DNA of 64,000 nt from DATBGZ01 sp036557785 (GCA_036557785.1 DATBGZ010000066.1:30574-94573), one strand, 5' to 3'. Shown: positions 7,088 to 16,246, counted from the stretch's first letter. The notes: a model not told the origin generated them from the sequence alone. Numbers and translations: made by a program.

Positions 7088-9540
7088 CGCACTCCTCCTC
7101 CTGTTCTTCCCGCGGCGATGCGGTCCGGCAACCGCCAGTCGCGGACCTCGGGAAGGTCTTCCCCGGTACGGCGGATGTAGTCATGGTGACGGGAGCGCTG
7201 GTCGACCATCTGCTGGCGGAGCGCGGCGGCGCGCAGCGCGAGCCCGGGCACCCGGTCGATCACGTCCATGACCAGGTGGTAGCGGTCCATGTCGTTGCGC
7301 ACCACCATGTCGAAGGGCGTGGTTGTCGTGCCCTCCTCCTTGTAGCCGCGCACGTGCAGGTTGGCATGCCCGGTGCGGCGGTACGTGAGGCGGTGGATCA
7401 GCCAGGGGTAGCCGTGGTAGGCGAAGACGATCGGCCGGTCCGGAGTGAAGATCGCGTCGAATTCGGCGTCGGAGAGGCCGTGCGGATGCTCGTTGGCCGG
7501 GGTCAGGCGCATGAGGTCGACCACGTTGACCACCCGTACCCGCAGGGTCGGTAGGTGCTCGCGCAGCAGATCCGCGGCGGCGAGCACCTCCTGCGTCGGT
7601 ACGTCGCCGGCGCAGCCGAGCACGACGTCGGGTTCGCCGTTGCGCGCGGAGTCCCGGTCATCGGTTGAGGCCCATTCCCAGATGCCGACCCCCCGTGCGC
7701 AGTGCAGCGACGCATCCTCGATGTCCAGATAGGACGGTGTTGCGTTCTTGCCGGCGACGATCACGTTGATCAGGTTCCGCGAGCGCAGGCAGTGGTCGGT
7801 CACGGAGAGCAGCGTGTTCGCGTCCGGCGGCAAGTAGACCCGCACCACGTCACCCTTCTTGTTGACCAGATGGTCGATGAATCCCGGGTCCTGGTGGGAG
7901 AACCCGTTGTGGTCCTGCCGCCAGACGTGCGAGGTGAGCAGGTAGTTCAGCGACGGGATCGGCGCCCGCCAGTCGAGCTCGCGGGTGGTCTTGAGCCATT
8001 TGGCGTGCTGGTTGACCATCGAGTCGACGATGTGCACGAACGCCTCGTAGCACGAGAAGAGCCCGTGCCGTCCGGTGAGCAGGTACCCCTCCAGCCAACC
8101 CTGGCACGTGTGCTCCGAGAGGATCTCCATGACCCGCCCGTGCCGAGCCAGATGTTCGTCCACTGTGGCCGTCCGCCCCCACCAGACCTTGTCGGTCACC
8201 TCGAAGACCGCGCCGATGCGGTTGGACTCGGTCTCGTCCGGTCCGACGATGCGGAAGTTGCGGTAGAGCGCGTTCGCGGTCACCACGTCACGCAGGAACG
8301 CGCCCAGCACCCGGGTGGGCTCGGCGGCCGGAACTCCGGGGCGCGGCACCTTCACGCCGTAGTCACGGAAGTCCGGCAGCTCCAACGGTCGGCTGAGCGT
8401 GCCCCCGTTGGCGTGCGGGTTGGCGCCCATGCGCGCCTGGCCGGTCGGCAGCCAGCCCACCACCGGGTCGCGGGGTGTCCCGGTGCCGTCGAAGAGCTCC
8501 TCGGGTCGATAGGAGCGCAGCCATGCCTCGAGCTGCGCGAGGTGCTCGGGGTTGTCCCGGACCGCCGGCAGCGGCACCTGGTGCGACCGCCATGTCCCCT
8601 CGACCTGCTGACCGTCCACCTGGGACGGCCCGGTCCATCCCTTCGGCGTGCGCAGCACGATCATGGGCCACCTGGGACGCTCGAGGTCGCCGGCGCGAGC
8701 CTTGGCCTGGATCGCGTCGATCCGCGCCAGCACGGCGTCGAGGGTCGCGGCCATCCGCTGGTGCACCGATGGCGCCTGTTCCGCCCACGCGTGTGGCCCA
8801 CCCTCGGCCGGCTCATCGCACTCCACCAGGTAGGGCTCGTAGCCGTACCCGACCAGCAGTGCGGAGAGCTCCTCGTCGCTGACGCGCGCGAGCACCGCGG
8901 GGTTCGCGATCTTGTACCCGTTGAGGTGCAGGATCGGCAGCACCGCACCGTCGGCGGTCGGGTCGAGGAACTTGTTGGAGTGCCATGCGGCAGCCAAGGG
9001 CCCGGTCTCGGCCTCACCATCGCCGATGACGCATGCGGCGAGCAGGCCCGGGTTGTCCAGCACGGCACCGTACGCGTGCGCGAGCGAGTAGCCGAGCTCA
9101 CCCCCCTCGTGGATCGAACCGGGGGTCTCCGGGGCCACGTGGCTGGGCACCCCACCCGGGAACGAGAATTGCCGGAACAGTCGCGCCATGCCGAGCCCGT
9201 CGCGGCTCACCGCCGGGTACACCTCGCTGTAGGTACCCTCCAGCCACACGTTCGCGAGCATCGCCGGCCCGCCATGGCCAGGCCCGGCGACATAGAGGAC
9301 GGACCGGCCCGAGTTCGCGATCACCCGGTTCAGGTGCGTATAGATCAGGTTCAGTCCAGGAGTGGTGCCCCAGTGACCGAGCAGCCGGGGCTTGATCTGC
9401 TCAGGGACGAGCTGCTCGCGCAGCAGGGGATTGTCCATGAGGTAGATCTGGCCCACCGCGAGGTAGTTGGCGGCACGCCAGTGGGCGTGCAGGCGGGCTA
9501 GTTCCGCGTCACCGAGCGGTGTCCCCGTCACGATCTGCAT
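7084..9540 (-). CDS. xfp: Xylulose-5-P/fructose-6-P phosphoketolase
   Basis: An 818-residue thiamine-diphosphate enzyme that splits xylulose-5-P or fructose-6-P with phosphate to acetyl-P plus an aldose phosphate. The family's full length is present, including GHGGPAMLANVWLEG, SIHEGGELGYSLAHAYGA, the TPP motif GDGEAETGPLAAAWH and the C-terminal PWLIHRLTYRRTGH. The RBS AAGGAG precedes ATG 9540. Placement between two UspA genes, in a cluster with alcohol dehydrogenase, suggests redox-neutral carbon flow and acetyl-P production under oxygen limitation (inference). Confidence 0.95.
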   Translation of the reverse strand: MQIVTGTPLGDAELARLHAHWRAANYLAVGQIYLMDNPLLREQLVPEQIKPRLLGHWGTTPGLNLIYTHLNRVIANSGRSVLYVAGPGHGGPAMLANVWLEGTYSEVYPAVSRDGLGMARLFRQFSFPGGVPSHVAPETPGSIHEGGELGYSLAHAYGAVLDNPGLLAACVIGDGEAETGPLAAAWHSNKFLDPTADGAVLPILHLNGYKIANPAVLARVSDEELSALLVGYGYEPYLVECDEPAEGGPHAWAEQAPSVHQRMAATLDAVLARIDAIQAKARAGDLERPRWPMIVLRTPKGWTGPSQVDGQQVEGTWRSHQVPLPAVRDNPEHLAQLEAWLRSYRPEELFDGTGTPRDPVVGWLPTGQARMGANPHANGGTLSRPLELPDFRDYGVKVPRPGVPAAEPTRVLGAFLRDVVTANALYRNFRIVGPDETESNRIGAVFEVTDKVWWGRTATVDEHLARHGRVMEILSEHTCQGWLEGYLLTGRHGLFSCYEAFVHIVDSMVNQHAKWLKTTRELDWRAPIPSLNYLLTSHVWRQDHNGFSHQDPGFIDHLVNKKGDVVRVYLPPDANTLLSVTDHCLRSRNLINVIVAGKNATPSYLDIEDASLHCARGVGIWEWASTDDRDSARNGEPDVVLGCAGDVPTQEVLAAADLLREHLPTLRVRVVNVVDLMRLTPANEHPHGLSDAEFDAIFTPDRPIVFAYHGYPWLIHRLTYRRTGHANLHVRGYKEEGTTTTPFDMVVRNDMDRYHLVMDVIDRVPGLALRAAALRQQMVDQRSRHHDYIRRTGEDLPEVRDWRLPDRIAAGRTGGGVR

Positions 9541-9593
9541 CTGCGCTCCTTGTCCGTACGGCTGCCGCGGCCGGGGTCCGGCCCGCTGAGTCC

Positions 9594-10604
9594 TCAGTGG
9601 ACGCCGACGCTGGCCGGCGTCCGTCTGCTCCGGTGCCCGACGACCTCGCGGGTGGATGTCTCCGGCACCACCGCGACCGAACAGGACGCCTCGCGCACCG
9701 CGATATCGCCGATGGAGGAGAAGAGCAGCCGGGTCAGCGCGTTGCCGCCGTGGCGGCTCACCACGAGCAGGCCCGCGCCGTCACTCGCCTCCAACAGCGC
9801 GACCACGGGGTTGAGCGCGTGCGCGGGCAGCAGCGTCACCGCCAGGCCGGGGTACTGCGCGCGAGCACCGGCGCTCGCCTCGGCGAGCAGGCGTCGCGCC
9901 TCCTCTTCCGCGCGCTGCAGGTCGGGTTCGGCGCGCGGATCCAGCGTGGCCGTGCCTGCGGGCTGGAGGCGGGAGACGGGCAGCATCCACCACGCGTAGA
10001 GCACGACGACGGGGACGTCGCGCGCCGCCGCCTCGTCGAACGCGAACGCGATCGCGTCCTCGCTGTCCGGCAGGCCATCGACCCCGACGACCACCGGTCC
10101 CGCCGAGGGCGGCGCGCCGAGGGCGTCCCGGCCGGCCCGGCCCGGGCCGCCCTCGCCACCCGAACGGATGACGAGCACCGGAGCGGCACTGTGCGCGGCC
10201 AGCTGCGCGCCCACCGAGCCGAGCCGCAACCGGGTGAAGCCGCCGAGGCCGCGCGAGCCGACCACGACCAGCTGCGCGTGCTCGCTGGCCTGGACGAGAC
10301 AACCGCCCGGGTGCCCCGCGACGACGGCGCAGGCGACGTCCAGTCGCGGGTAGGCCGCACGGGCCTGCTCCGCGAGCTCGGCGAGCAGTTGCGCCGCGGC
10401 CTGTGCCACGGTCTGCTCCGGGGCCGGGTCGGGGCCAAGGCCGAGCGCCGTGAGGGCCGGCGCCACGTCGTAGCAGTGCACGAGGCTCAGCGGTGCGCCT
10501 CGGCGGTCAGCCTCCCACGCCGCATGGGCGAGGGCCGCGAACGAGGCGTCCGAACCATCGACCCCCACCACCACGCCGGTGTGCCCGGCCGAAGATCCGC
10601 TCAT
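9594..10604 (-). CDS. Universal stress protein, two UspA domains
   Basis: A 336-residue tandem UspA protein. Domain 1 has VVVGVDGSDAS and VVGSRGLGGFTRLRLGSVG, the complete ATP-binding signature. Domain 2 has VVVGVDGLPDS and VVSRHGGNALTRLLFSSIGD, a more divergent nucleotide loop that may bind ATP poorly. The start has a GGGAGG site upstream. It lies 53 bp upstream of the phosphoketolase gene in the same direction and about 44 bp after the ABC ATPase, consistent with one operon. Confidence 0.9.
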   Translation of the reverse strand: MSGSSAGHTGVVVGVDGSDASFAALAHAAWEADRRGAPLSLVHCYDVAPALTALGLGPDPAPEQTVAQAAAQLLAELAEQARAAYPRLDVACAVVAGHPGGCLVQASEHAQLVVVGSRGLGGFTRLRLGSVGAQLAAHSAAPVLVIRSGGEGGPGRAGRDALGAPPSAGPVVVGVDGLPDSEDAIAFAFDEAAARDVPVVVLYAWWMLPVSRLQPAGTATLDPRAEPDLQRAEEEARRLLAEASAGARAQYPGLAVTLLPAHALNPVVALLEASDGAGLLVVSRHGGNALTRLLFSSIGDIAVREASCSVAVVPETSTREVVGHRSRRTPASVGVH

Positions 10605-10648
10605 CGCCGCCTCCCACCGCAGGTGTCCTGTTGACGATCCTGCCGTGC

Positions 10649-11863
10649 CTACCCGCGTGCGTGGGCCGGCTCGGCCAGGCCCGCGGGGTTGAATGCGGCC
10701 GGGATCGCGAGCTCGCTGTCCGGGTCGAAGAAGTACGCGGCGGACAGGTGGGGCACCAGCAGGATCTCGTCACCGAGGCGAACCGGGGCCTCGGGCGCGA
10801 GCCGGGCGGTCCAGAGCCGATCGGGCTCGTTCTCGTCCGTGGACTCCGACGCGATGCCGGCGCGCTCGAACGGGGGCACGAAGAGCACGTTGCGCTCGTC
10901 GCCGAGGGACTCGACGGTGACCGCGCGCACGCGGATGCCGGGCTCGGCTGAGTCAGGCGTGGCGAGGGAGAACGCGCTGGGTCGCAGGCCGAAGATGATC
11001 TCCTGCCCCACGCGCGCGGCGAGCCCCGGCCACCGTTTCGTCCACTCGGCCGCCAGCGGTGCCCGGTACGGTCCGGCGACCAGGTGCACGCCGCCGGGCC
11101 CCGGCTCGAGCCGGCCCCGGGCGAGATTCATCGCGGGCGATCCGATGAAGCCGGCGACGAAGATGTTGTCGGGCGAACGGAACAATTCGTCCGGCGTGCC
11201 CACCTGCTGCAGGACGCCGCGGTCGAGCACGGCGATCCGGTCGCCGAGCGTCATCGCCTCAACCTGGTCGTGGGTGACGTAGAGGGTCGTGGTGTGGTAG
11301 CGCTGGTGCAGGCGGATCAGCTCGCCGCGCATCGCCACCCGCAGCTTCGCGTCCAAATTGGACAGAGGCTCGTCCATGAGCAGCAATGTGGGCTGACGGA
11401 CCAGCGAACGTCCCATCGCCACCCGCTGGCGCTGCCCGCCCGACAGGGCCGCCGGCTTGCGCTCCAGCAGCAGCTCCAGGCCGAGTACCCGGGCCGTTTC
11501 GCCGACCCGCTCCGCGATCTCCTGCCGGGGGTGGTGGCGCACACGCAGGCTGAAGCGCAGGTTGTCGGCGACGGTCATGTGCGGGTAGAGCGCGTAGCTC
11601 TGGAAGACCATGGCCACGTCCCGGCGGTGCGGGGAGAGGTCGTTGACCACCACGTCGTCGATGACCACGGTGCCCCCGCTCGCCTCCTCCAGCCCGGCCA
11701 CGATGCGCAGCAGCGTCGACTTGCCGCACCCGGAGGGACCGACGAGGACGAGAAACTCACTGTCCCCGACGGTCAGGTTCACGTGGTCCAGCGCCACCGT
11801 GGAGGCGCGCCCCCGGCTGCCTGGGAAGACCTTGGTGATGTCGTGCAACTCAACCCGGGCCAT
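10649..11863 (-). CDS. ABC transporter ATPase, UgpC/MalK/MsmK type (orphan)
   Basis: A 404-residue ATPase of carbohydrate ABC importers. Walker A GPSGCGKST, Q-loop FQSYALYPHMTV, signature LSGGQRQRVAMGRSL, Walker B LLLMDEPLSNLD and the H-loop VTHDQVEAMTL are all present, followed by TOBE/OB regulatory domains. Start ATG 11863 has GGGAGG upstream; the longer frame adds only an unlikely leader. No permease or binding protein is adjacent, so it probably energises transporters encoded elsewhere, as MsmK does. It heads the five-gene stress operon and has a DosR-like box about 105 bp upstream. Confidence 0.88.
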   Translation of the reverse strand: MARVELHDITKVFPGSRGRASTVALDHVNLTVGDSEFLVLVGPSGCGKSTLLRIVAGLEEASGGTVVIDDVVVNDLSPHRRDVAMVFQSYALYPHMTVADNLRFSLRVRHHPRQEIAERVGETARVLGLELLLERKPAALSGGQRQRVAMGRSLVRQPTLLLMDEPLSNLDAKLRVAMRGELIRLHQRYHTTTLYVTHDQVEAMTLGDRIAVLDRGVLQQVGTPDELFRSPDNIFVAGFIGSPAMNLARGRLEPGPGGVHLVAGPYRAPLAAEWTKRWPGLAARVGQEIIFGLRPSAFSLATPDSAEPGIRVRAVTVESLGDERNVLFVPPFERAGIASESTDENEPDRLWTARLAPEAPVRLGDEILLVPHLSAAYFFDPDSELAIPAAFNPAGLAEPAHARG

Positions 11864-11967
11864 CGCGGCCTCCCTGGGACTCGGGAATGCTCCTGTTACG
11901 CGCGGTATCAACTCCTATTCGACGCCGGCTTCGGGGCATCGGTCAGGGTCGTCGAGACCCGGTGAGC

Positions 11968-11981
11968 GGGACCATTGGCCC
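11968..11981. promoter_or_regulatory. Candidate DevR/DosR box (shared, divergent)
   Basis: GGGACCATTGGCCC is a near-perfect palindrome; its halves GGGACCA and (reverse) GGGCCAA fit the mycobacterial DosR consensus GGGACT-W-W-AGTCCC. It lies 105 bp upstream of the ABC-ATPase/Usp/phosphoketolase operon on the minus strand and about 150 bp upstream of the divergent Usp gene on the plus strand, so it could serve both. Binding is inferred from motif similarity and the presence of DevR nearby. Confidence 0.55.
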
Positions 11982-12131
11982 TGCATGACCCCGGTGACAT
12001 CCGGTGAGATGAGTCTCAGGCGGTCTTAGCGACGCGAGGCCGTCGATCCCGGCGGGCGGGCCCGGGGCGCCTGCCCGCCGGTCCCTACGTCGCGGTCGCC
12101 GGCAACGGCCGTGGGGGCACGGAGGTGAGGC

Positions 12132-12599
12132 ATGGGGGACCACCGGATCGTGGTCGGCGTGGACGGCACCGATGGTGGCCGGCGCGCACTGGGCTGGGCG
12201 CTGCACGAGGCCGCGGCACGCGGTAGCGCGGTGCAGGCCGTGACGGCGTGGCGGTGGGATACCGCCGAGCCCACCGAGTCGGTCGAGAACGCCAGGCAGG
12301 CAGCGCAGCGCACGCTGAAGGACGAGATCGCCGCCGAGATCGCGGCGGTGCCCGCGACCGCGCAGGTTCCGGTCGCCGCCGAGGTGGTCGAGGGCCGCGC
12401 CGCGGACGTGCTCTGCCGGGTGGCCCGTGACGCGGACATGCTCGTGCTCGGTAGCCACGGACACGACCGCGTGTACCACACCGTCCTCGGCTCCACGGCT
12501 CAGGAGTGCGTCGAGGCCGCCGAATGCCCCGTCGTCGTCATCCCGTCGGCGTGGCGGAGCCGGACGCGGTCGGCCGCGCCCGCTCTGGTCCGGCGATGA
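12132..12599 (+). CDS. Universal stress protein, single UspA domain
   Basis: A 155-residue single-domain UspA protein: HRIVVGVDGTDGG at the N-terminus and LVLGSHGHDRVYHTVLGSTAQ as ATP-binding loop. RBS GGAGGTGAGG precedes ATG 12132. It is divergent from the ABC-ATPase stress operon with a DosR-like palindrome between them. A cytoplasmic nucleotide-binding stress role is known for the family only in general terms. Confidence 0.9.
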   Translation: MGDHRIVVGVDGTDGGRRALGWALHEAAARGSAVQAVTAWRWDTAEPTESVENARQAAQRTLKDEIAAEIAAVPATAQVPVAAEVVEGRAADVLCRVARDADMLVLGSHGHDRVYHTVLGSTAQECVEAAECPVVVIPSAWRSRTRSAAPALVRR

Positions 12600-12704
12600 C
12601 CGTACCGTCCGATGTGGAATCAGTTCCCCAGGGCCACGCTTGACGTCCGCTGTGAGTTACCTGGAAATATCTCGTTGCGCCCACCGCGCGCCCGGCCGCG
12701 GTCC

Positions 12705-12710
12705 TACACT
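12705..12710 (+). promoter_or_regulatory. Candidate -10 box for the DUF929-VKOR operon
   Basis: TACACT is a good actinobacterial -10 hexamer about 65 bp upstream of ATG 12776. No clear -35 is visible. A TTGACG hexamer further upstream (about 12641) has no well-placed -10 partner. The assignment rests on sequence similarity alone. Confidence 0.3.
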
Positions 12711-12775
12711 GAGCCCGGCTCGCCGGGCATCCCTGCCCGGCTATCCGGCCTGTCCATCCCGGGAGGATCCCGACC

Positions 12776-13660
12776 ATGGCGAAGACCGCGCGGAGCACCG
12801 CCCGGCAGCGTGCCGAGCAGGCGCGTATCGCTCGGGAACGGGCCGCTCGCCGGGCGCGGCGGGTACGCAACGCCTGGTGGGCCATCGCGGTCGCGCCCGC
12901 GTTCGTCGCGCTGCTCCTGATCATCAAGGTCGCGATCCCCTCGCCCGGCGGTGGGTTGGGTTCGGGCGAGCTCTCGGCGGCGACCGTCGCCGCGCTCAGC
13001 CCCCCCGCGGACGTGCTGGACCTGGTCTCCCGCGGCCAGGGCGTCACGTTCCCCAACAAGACGCAGAACCAGCCGGCGCTGACGGCGGGGGACAAGCCTG
13101 AGGTGCTCTACATCGGTGGCGAGTTCTGCCCGTTCTGCGCGGCACAGCGATGGGGACTGGTGATCGCGCTCAACCGGTTCGGCAGCTTCAGCGGGTTGAC
13201 CGGGACCTTCTCCTCGAGCAAGGACGCGTTCCCGAACACGGCCACGCTGAGCTTCCACGGCGCCACGTACACGAGTGACTTCCTGGTATTCAACGGGGTC
13301 GAGACCTCGGACCGGGACCAGAAGCAGCTGGAGACCCTGACCCCCGATCAGCAGCAGCTCTTCACCACGTACGACTCGCCGCCCTATGTGGACGCCCAGT
13401 CGACCGGCTCGGTACCGTTCGTGGACTTCGGCAACCAGTTCCTGCAGACCGGTACGGCGGTCGACCCTGGGCTGCTCGCCGGACTCAGCCACGACCAGGT
13501 TGCCGCGAAGATCACCAGTGATCCGACCGGCCAGGTGGCCGAAGCGATCCTCGGCGCCGCGAACGCCTTTACCGCGATCATCTGCAAGCTCACCAACGGC
13601 CAGCCGGGCAACGTCTGCACGAGCCAGGCCGCGACCGCCTACCAACAGGAGGTGGGGTGA
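12776..13660 (+). CDS. DUF929 membrane-anchored thioredoxin-like protein
   Basis: A 294-residue protein with a highly basic Arg/Ala N-terminus, one membrane helix (about residues 35-52) and an exported domain containing IGGEFCPFCAAQRW with a CxxC pair at residues 118 and 121. This matches DUF929, whose members resemble thioredoxin-fold oxidoreductases. Two further cysteines (ICKLTNG, NVCTSQ) lie near the C-terminus. The next gene, a VKOR homologue, begins directly after it, so it is probably the thiol oxidase or isomerase that VKOR keeps oxidised (inference). Confidence 0.8.
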   Translation: MAKTARSTARQRAEQARIARERAARRARRVRNAWWAIAVAPAFVALLLIIKVAIPSPGGGLGSGELSAATVAALSPPADVLDLVSRGQGVTFPNKTQNQPALTAGDKPEVLYIGGEFCPFCAAQRWGLVIALNRFGSFSGLTGTFSSSKDAFPNTATLSFHGATYTSDFLVFNGVETSDRDQKQLETLTPDQQQLFTTYDSPPYVDAQSTGSVPFVDFGNQFLQTGTAVDPGLLAGLSHDQVAAKITSDPTGQVAEAILGAANAFTAIICKLTNGQPGNVCTSQAATAYQQEVG

Positions 13661-13661
13661 G

Positions 13662-14165
13662 GTGACCAAGGTCGTGGTTCCCCCGAGGATGAGTGCGCTG
13701 CGCGGCTCCACGCAGGCGTCCGGGCTGCCCGAGTGGGTGGTGCCGGCGTCGCTGTCGCTGTCGGTGCTCGGCCTGGCCCTGTCCATCTACCTGACGATCG
13801 AGCACTACACGGCGCCCGGCACCGCGGCCTGCCCGGCCGGCCGGACGGTCAACTGCGCCCAGGTGACCACCAGCGCCCAGTCGATGGTGTTCGGCGTCCC
13901 GGTGGCGGTGCTCGGCGTCGTCTTCTTCGTGGCCGCTCTCGCACTCTGCCTGCCGCAGGTGTGGGCCATGCGGGACCCGCGGGTGTGGAAAGCCCGGCTG
14001 GGGGTGACGGCCGTCGGTCTCGCCTTCGCGCTGTACCTCATCTTCACCGAGATCTTCGTTATCGACGCGATCTGCCTGTGGTGCACGGCGGTGCACGTGG
14101 TCACCTTCGGTCTGTTCGCGGTCGTCGCCATGGCCACCGCGCTGGCCGATCTTCCTTCGCGCTGA
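13662..14165 (+). CDS. Vitamin K epoxide reductase family protein (disulfide generator)
   Basis: A 167-residue VKOR protein with four membrane helices. The active-site CxxC is in ICLWC (C138/C141) and the loop cysteine pair is C57/C65 (ACPAGRTVNC). VKOR re-oxidises extracytoplasmic thioredoxin-like proteins using quinones, replacing DsbB in actinobacteria. GTG 13662 follows the DUF929 stop by 1 nt with AGGAGG 9 nt upstream, so the two form a transcriptional and probably functional unit. Confidence 0.9.
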   Translation: MTKVVVPPRMSALRGSTQASGLPEWVVPASLSLSVLGLALSIYLTIEHYTAPGTAACPAGRTVNCAQVTTSAQSMVFGVPVAVLGVVFFVAALALCLPQVWAMRDPRVWKARLGVTAVGLAFALYLIFTEIFVIDAICLWCTAVHVVTFGLFAVVAMATALADLPSR

Positions 14166-14181
14166 TCCCGCGTCGACCGAA

Positions 14182-14219
14182 CGCCGGCAGATCCGGCAAA
14201 CGGAAAGATCTGCCCGGCG
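14182..14219 (+). terminator. Terminator after the DUF929-VKOR operon
   Basis: A 12-bp stem, CGCCGGCAGATC paired with GATCTGCCCGGCG (one bulged C), encloses a 13-nt loop immediately after the VKOR stop. There is no U-tract. Placed between VKOR and the EAL gene, it would separate the two transcripts. Confidence 0.6.
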
Positions 14220-14227
14220 CCCCCACC

Positions 14228-14233
14228 TATCGT
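14228..14233 (+). promoter_or_regulatory. -10 box of a leaderless promoter
   Basis: TATCGT ends 6 nt before the GTG at 14240, so transcription would begin at or next to the start codon. This agrees with the absence of a Shine-Dalgarno site before that GTG. Confidence 0.5.
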
Positions 14234-14239
14234 GGCCTC

Positions 14240-16246
14240 GTGTCGGGCGACGGCAGGAGGCGCAGGCACGTCTCGCGGACGGTCGTCTACAGCGTCGCGA
14301 CCGTCGCCGCCGTCGTGCTCGTGTGGGCGATCCCGGGCTTTGTCCGGTTCGCCCCCGAGGCGCCGAGCGCGTTCTGGGCGATGAGCCTGGCCGCGCTCAT
14401 CGTGGACATCCCCCTGTTCGGGCTCTCCGGGCCCGAGGACCTGCGCATCCGCTCGACCCTGTCGGTCTGCTTCGCGTTCGCGATCTTCGTGCTCTACGGG
14501 GCCGCTCCCGCCATCGTCGTGCAGGCGGTCGCCGCGTCGGTCAGCATGGTCGGCCAGCGGTACCGCCCCCGTGCCGGGATCCACCTGATCGCGCGCCTGA
14601 TCCTTGCCGCCGCGGCGTCCGAGCTGGTTCTCGCGCTCACCGACGGGCGCCCCGTGACGACGCCCGGCGGCGGGCTGGACGTCCATGACGTGCTCGCCTT
14701 CGTGCAGCTGGCCGCGGTCTGGTGCGCCGTCAACTACGGCCTGCTCGCGGTGGCCCGGGCAACGGTACGGGAGCGCGGGCTGCGGCAGGCGACTGCAGAG
14801 GTGCGCTACGACCTGTTCAGCACGGCCGCCGCCGTGCTGATCGTCTCGCCGCTGCTCACGATGGTGACCGCCCCGTCGGTGCTGATCCTGGCGTTTCCCT
14901 TGATCGTGTTCAACACACTGGCGCGAGCCCAGATGCGGCAGGAGGATCGGCTCAGCCGGGAACCCGAGAGCGGGTTGCTCAACCGGCAGGGGTTCACCGG
15001 GGGCATGCGGGCGATCACCGACTACGACGCCATCCAGGACTCCGGCCCGCAGCCTTTTGGCATCATCTTGGTCAATGTCGAGTCGGTCCTGAACATCAAC
15101 CGGGCCCTCGGCCGGGATGTGTACGAGAGCGTGGTCAGCCTCGCCTCGCGCCGGCTGGTCGACGTCTACGGCGAGACCCGGACCGGGCGTCTGTCCGGCG
15201 ATGGGATCTCCATCCTGGTTCCCGACCTGACCGCCGCCGACGCGCTCGGCCAGGCGGAGGCGGCGGTCTCGGTGCTCACCCCACCGATCTATCTGGACGA
15301 CGTCCCGTTCGCGCTCGACCCGGCGGCCGGCGTGGCCCTCTCGCCCCTGCACGGCCGGGAGCTCGGCACGCTGCTCGCCAAGGCGGAGCTGGCGGTGACC
15401 GAGGCCCGTCGCCACGGCAAGCGCGTGATGGTCTATGTCCCCGATGCGGCGGAGGTGACGACGCGGCGGATGGCTCTGCTGCACGACGTCGGCACGGCGC
15501 TGGTCGACCCGGACCGGCGCGACGAGCTCACCGTGCTCTACCAGCCGCAGGTCGAGTTGACGACGGGCCAGCTCTACGGCGTCGAGGCCCTGCTCCGGTG
15601 GGCGCATCCGGTGTGGGGCGCGATCCCCACCGACGAGTTGATCGAGAGCATCGAGCCGAGCGAGGTCATGCACCTGTTGACGACCCACGTGCTGGAGACC
15701 GTCGCCGCCCAGATCCGCGCGTGGAACCACCAGGACCAGCCACTGCGGGCCGCGGTGAACGTGAGCGTGCAGGATCTACAGGATCCCGGCTTCGTCGACC
15801 AGGTCGGCGCCTTGGTACGCCGCCACGGCATTCCGCCGGAGCAGCTGACCATCGAGATAACCGAACGCATGCTCGTCCTCGACGCGCCCCGGGTCAGCCG
15901 GGTGTGTGACGAGCTCAAGCGGCTCGGCATCGGGCTCTCGCTGGACGACTTCGGCACGGGCTACGCCTCGATGCAGCAACTGCGCCAGCTCCCGCTGACC
16001 GAGGTGAAGGTCGACCGCTCGTACGTCCAGGGCATCGTCGACAACCCCGCCGACCTGGCGATCGTCACCAGCGTGAGTCAGCTCGCCCGGGCCCTGGGGG
16101 TCCGGATCGTGGCGGAGGGCGTCGAGGACCAGCGGACCGCCGACGCTCTGAACATGCTCGCCGGCATGGTCGGCCAGGGCTACCACTTCGCCCACCCGAT
16201 GAGCGCCGACGAGCTGCGGAACTGGGTCGCCCAACCGTCCCGATAG
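14240..16246 (+). CDS. MASE-like membrane / degenerate GGDEF / EAL phosphodiesterase
   Basis: A 668-residue cyclic-di-GMP protein. The N-terminal half has about six hydrophobic helices. A GGDEF domain follows, but its signature is degenerate (RLSGDGISILVP replaces GGDEF), so cyclase activity is unlikely. The C-terminal EAL domain is intact by eye: EALLRW, NVSVQDL, EITER, LDDFGTGYASM, VKVDRSYV and EGVED. It should hydrolyse c-di-GMP, with the dead GGDEF possibly acting as a GTP or ligand sensor. The GTG start at 14240 lies 6 nt after TATCGT, consistent with leaderless translation; alternative starts would shorten the first helix. Confidence 0.88.
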   Translation: MSGDGRRRRHVSRTVVYSVATVAAVVLVWAIPGFVRFAPEAPSAFWAMSLAALIVDIPLFGLSGPEDLRIRSTLSVCFAFAIFVLYGAAPAIVVQAVAASVSMVGQRYRPRAGIHLIARLILAAAASELVLALTDGRPVTTPGGGLDVHDVLAFVQLAAVWCAVNYGLLAVARATVRERGLRQATAEVRYDLFSTAAAVLIVSPLLTMVTAPSVLILAFPLIVFNTLARAQMRQEDRLSREPESGLLNRQGFTGGMRAITDYDAIQDSGPQPFGIILVNVESVLNINRALGRDVYESVVSLASRRLVDVYGETRTGRLSGDGISILVPDLTAADALGQAEAAVSVLTPPIYLDDVPFALDPAAGVALSPLHGRELGTLLAKAELAVTEARRHGKRVMVYVPDAAEVTTRRMALLHDVGTALVDPDRRDELTVLYQPQVELTTGQLYGVEALLRWAHPVWGAIPTDELIESIEPSEVMHLLTTHVLETVAAQIRAWNHQDQPLRAAVNVSVQDLQDPGFVDQVGALVRRHGIPPEQLTIEITERMLVLDAPRVSRVCDELKRLGIGLSLDDFGTGYASMQQLRQLPLTEVKVDRSYVQGIVDNPADLAIVTSVSQLARALGVRIVAEGVEDQRTADALNMLAGMVGQGYHFAHPMSADELRNWVAQPSR

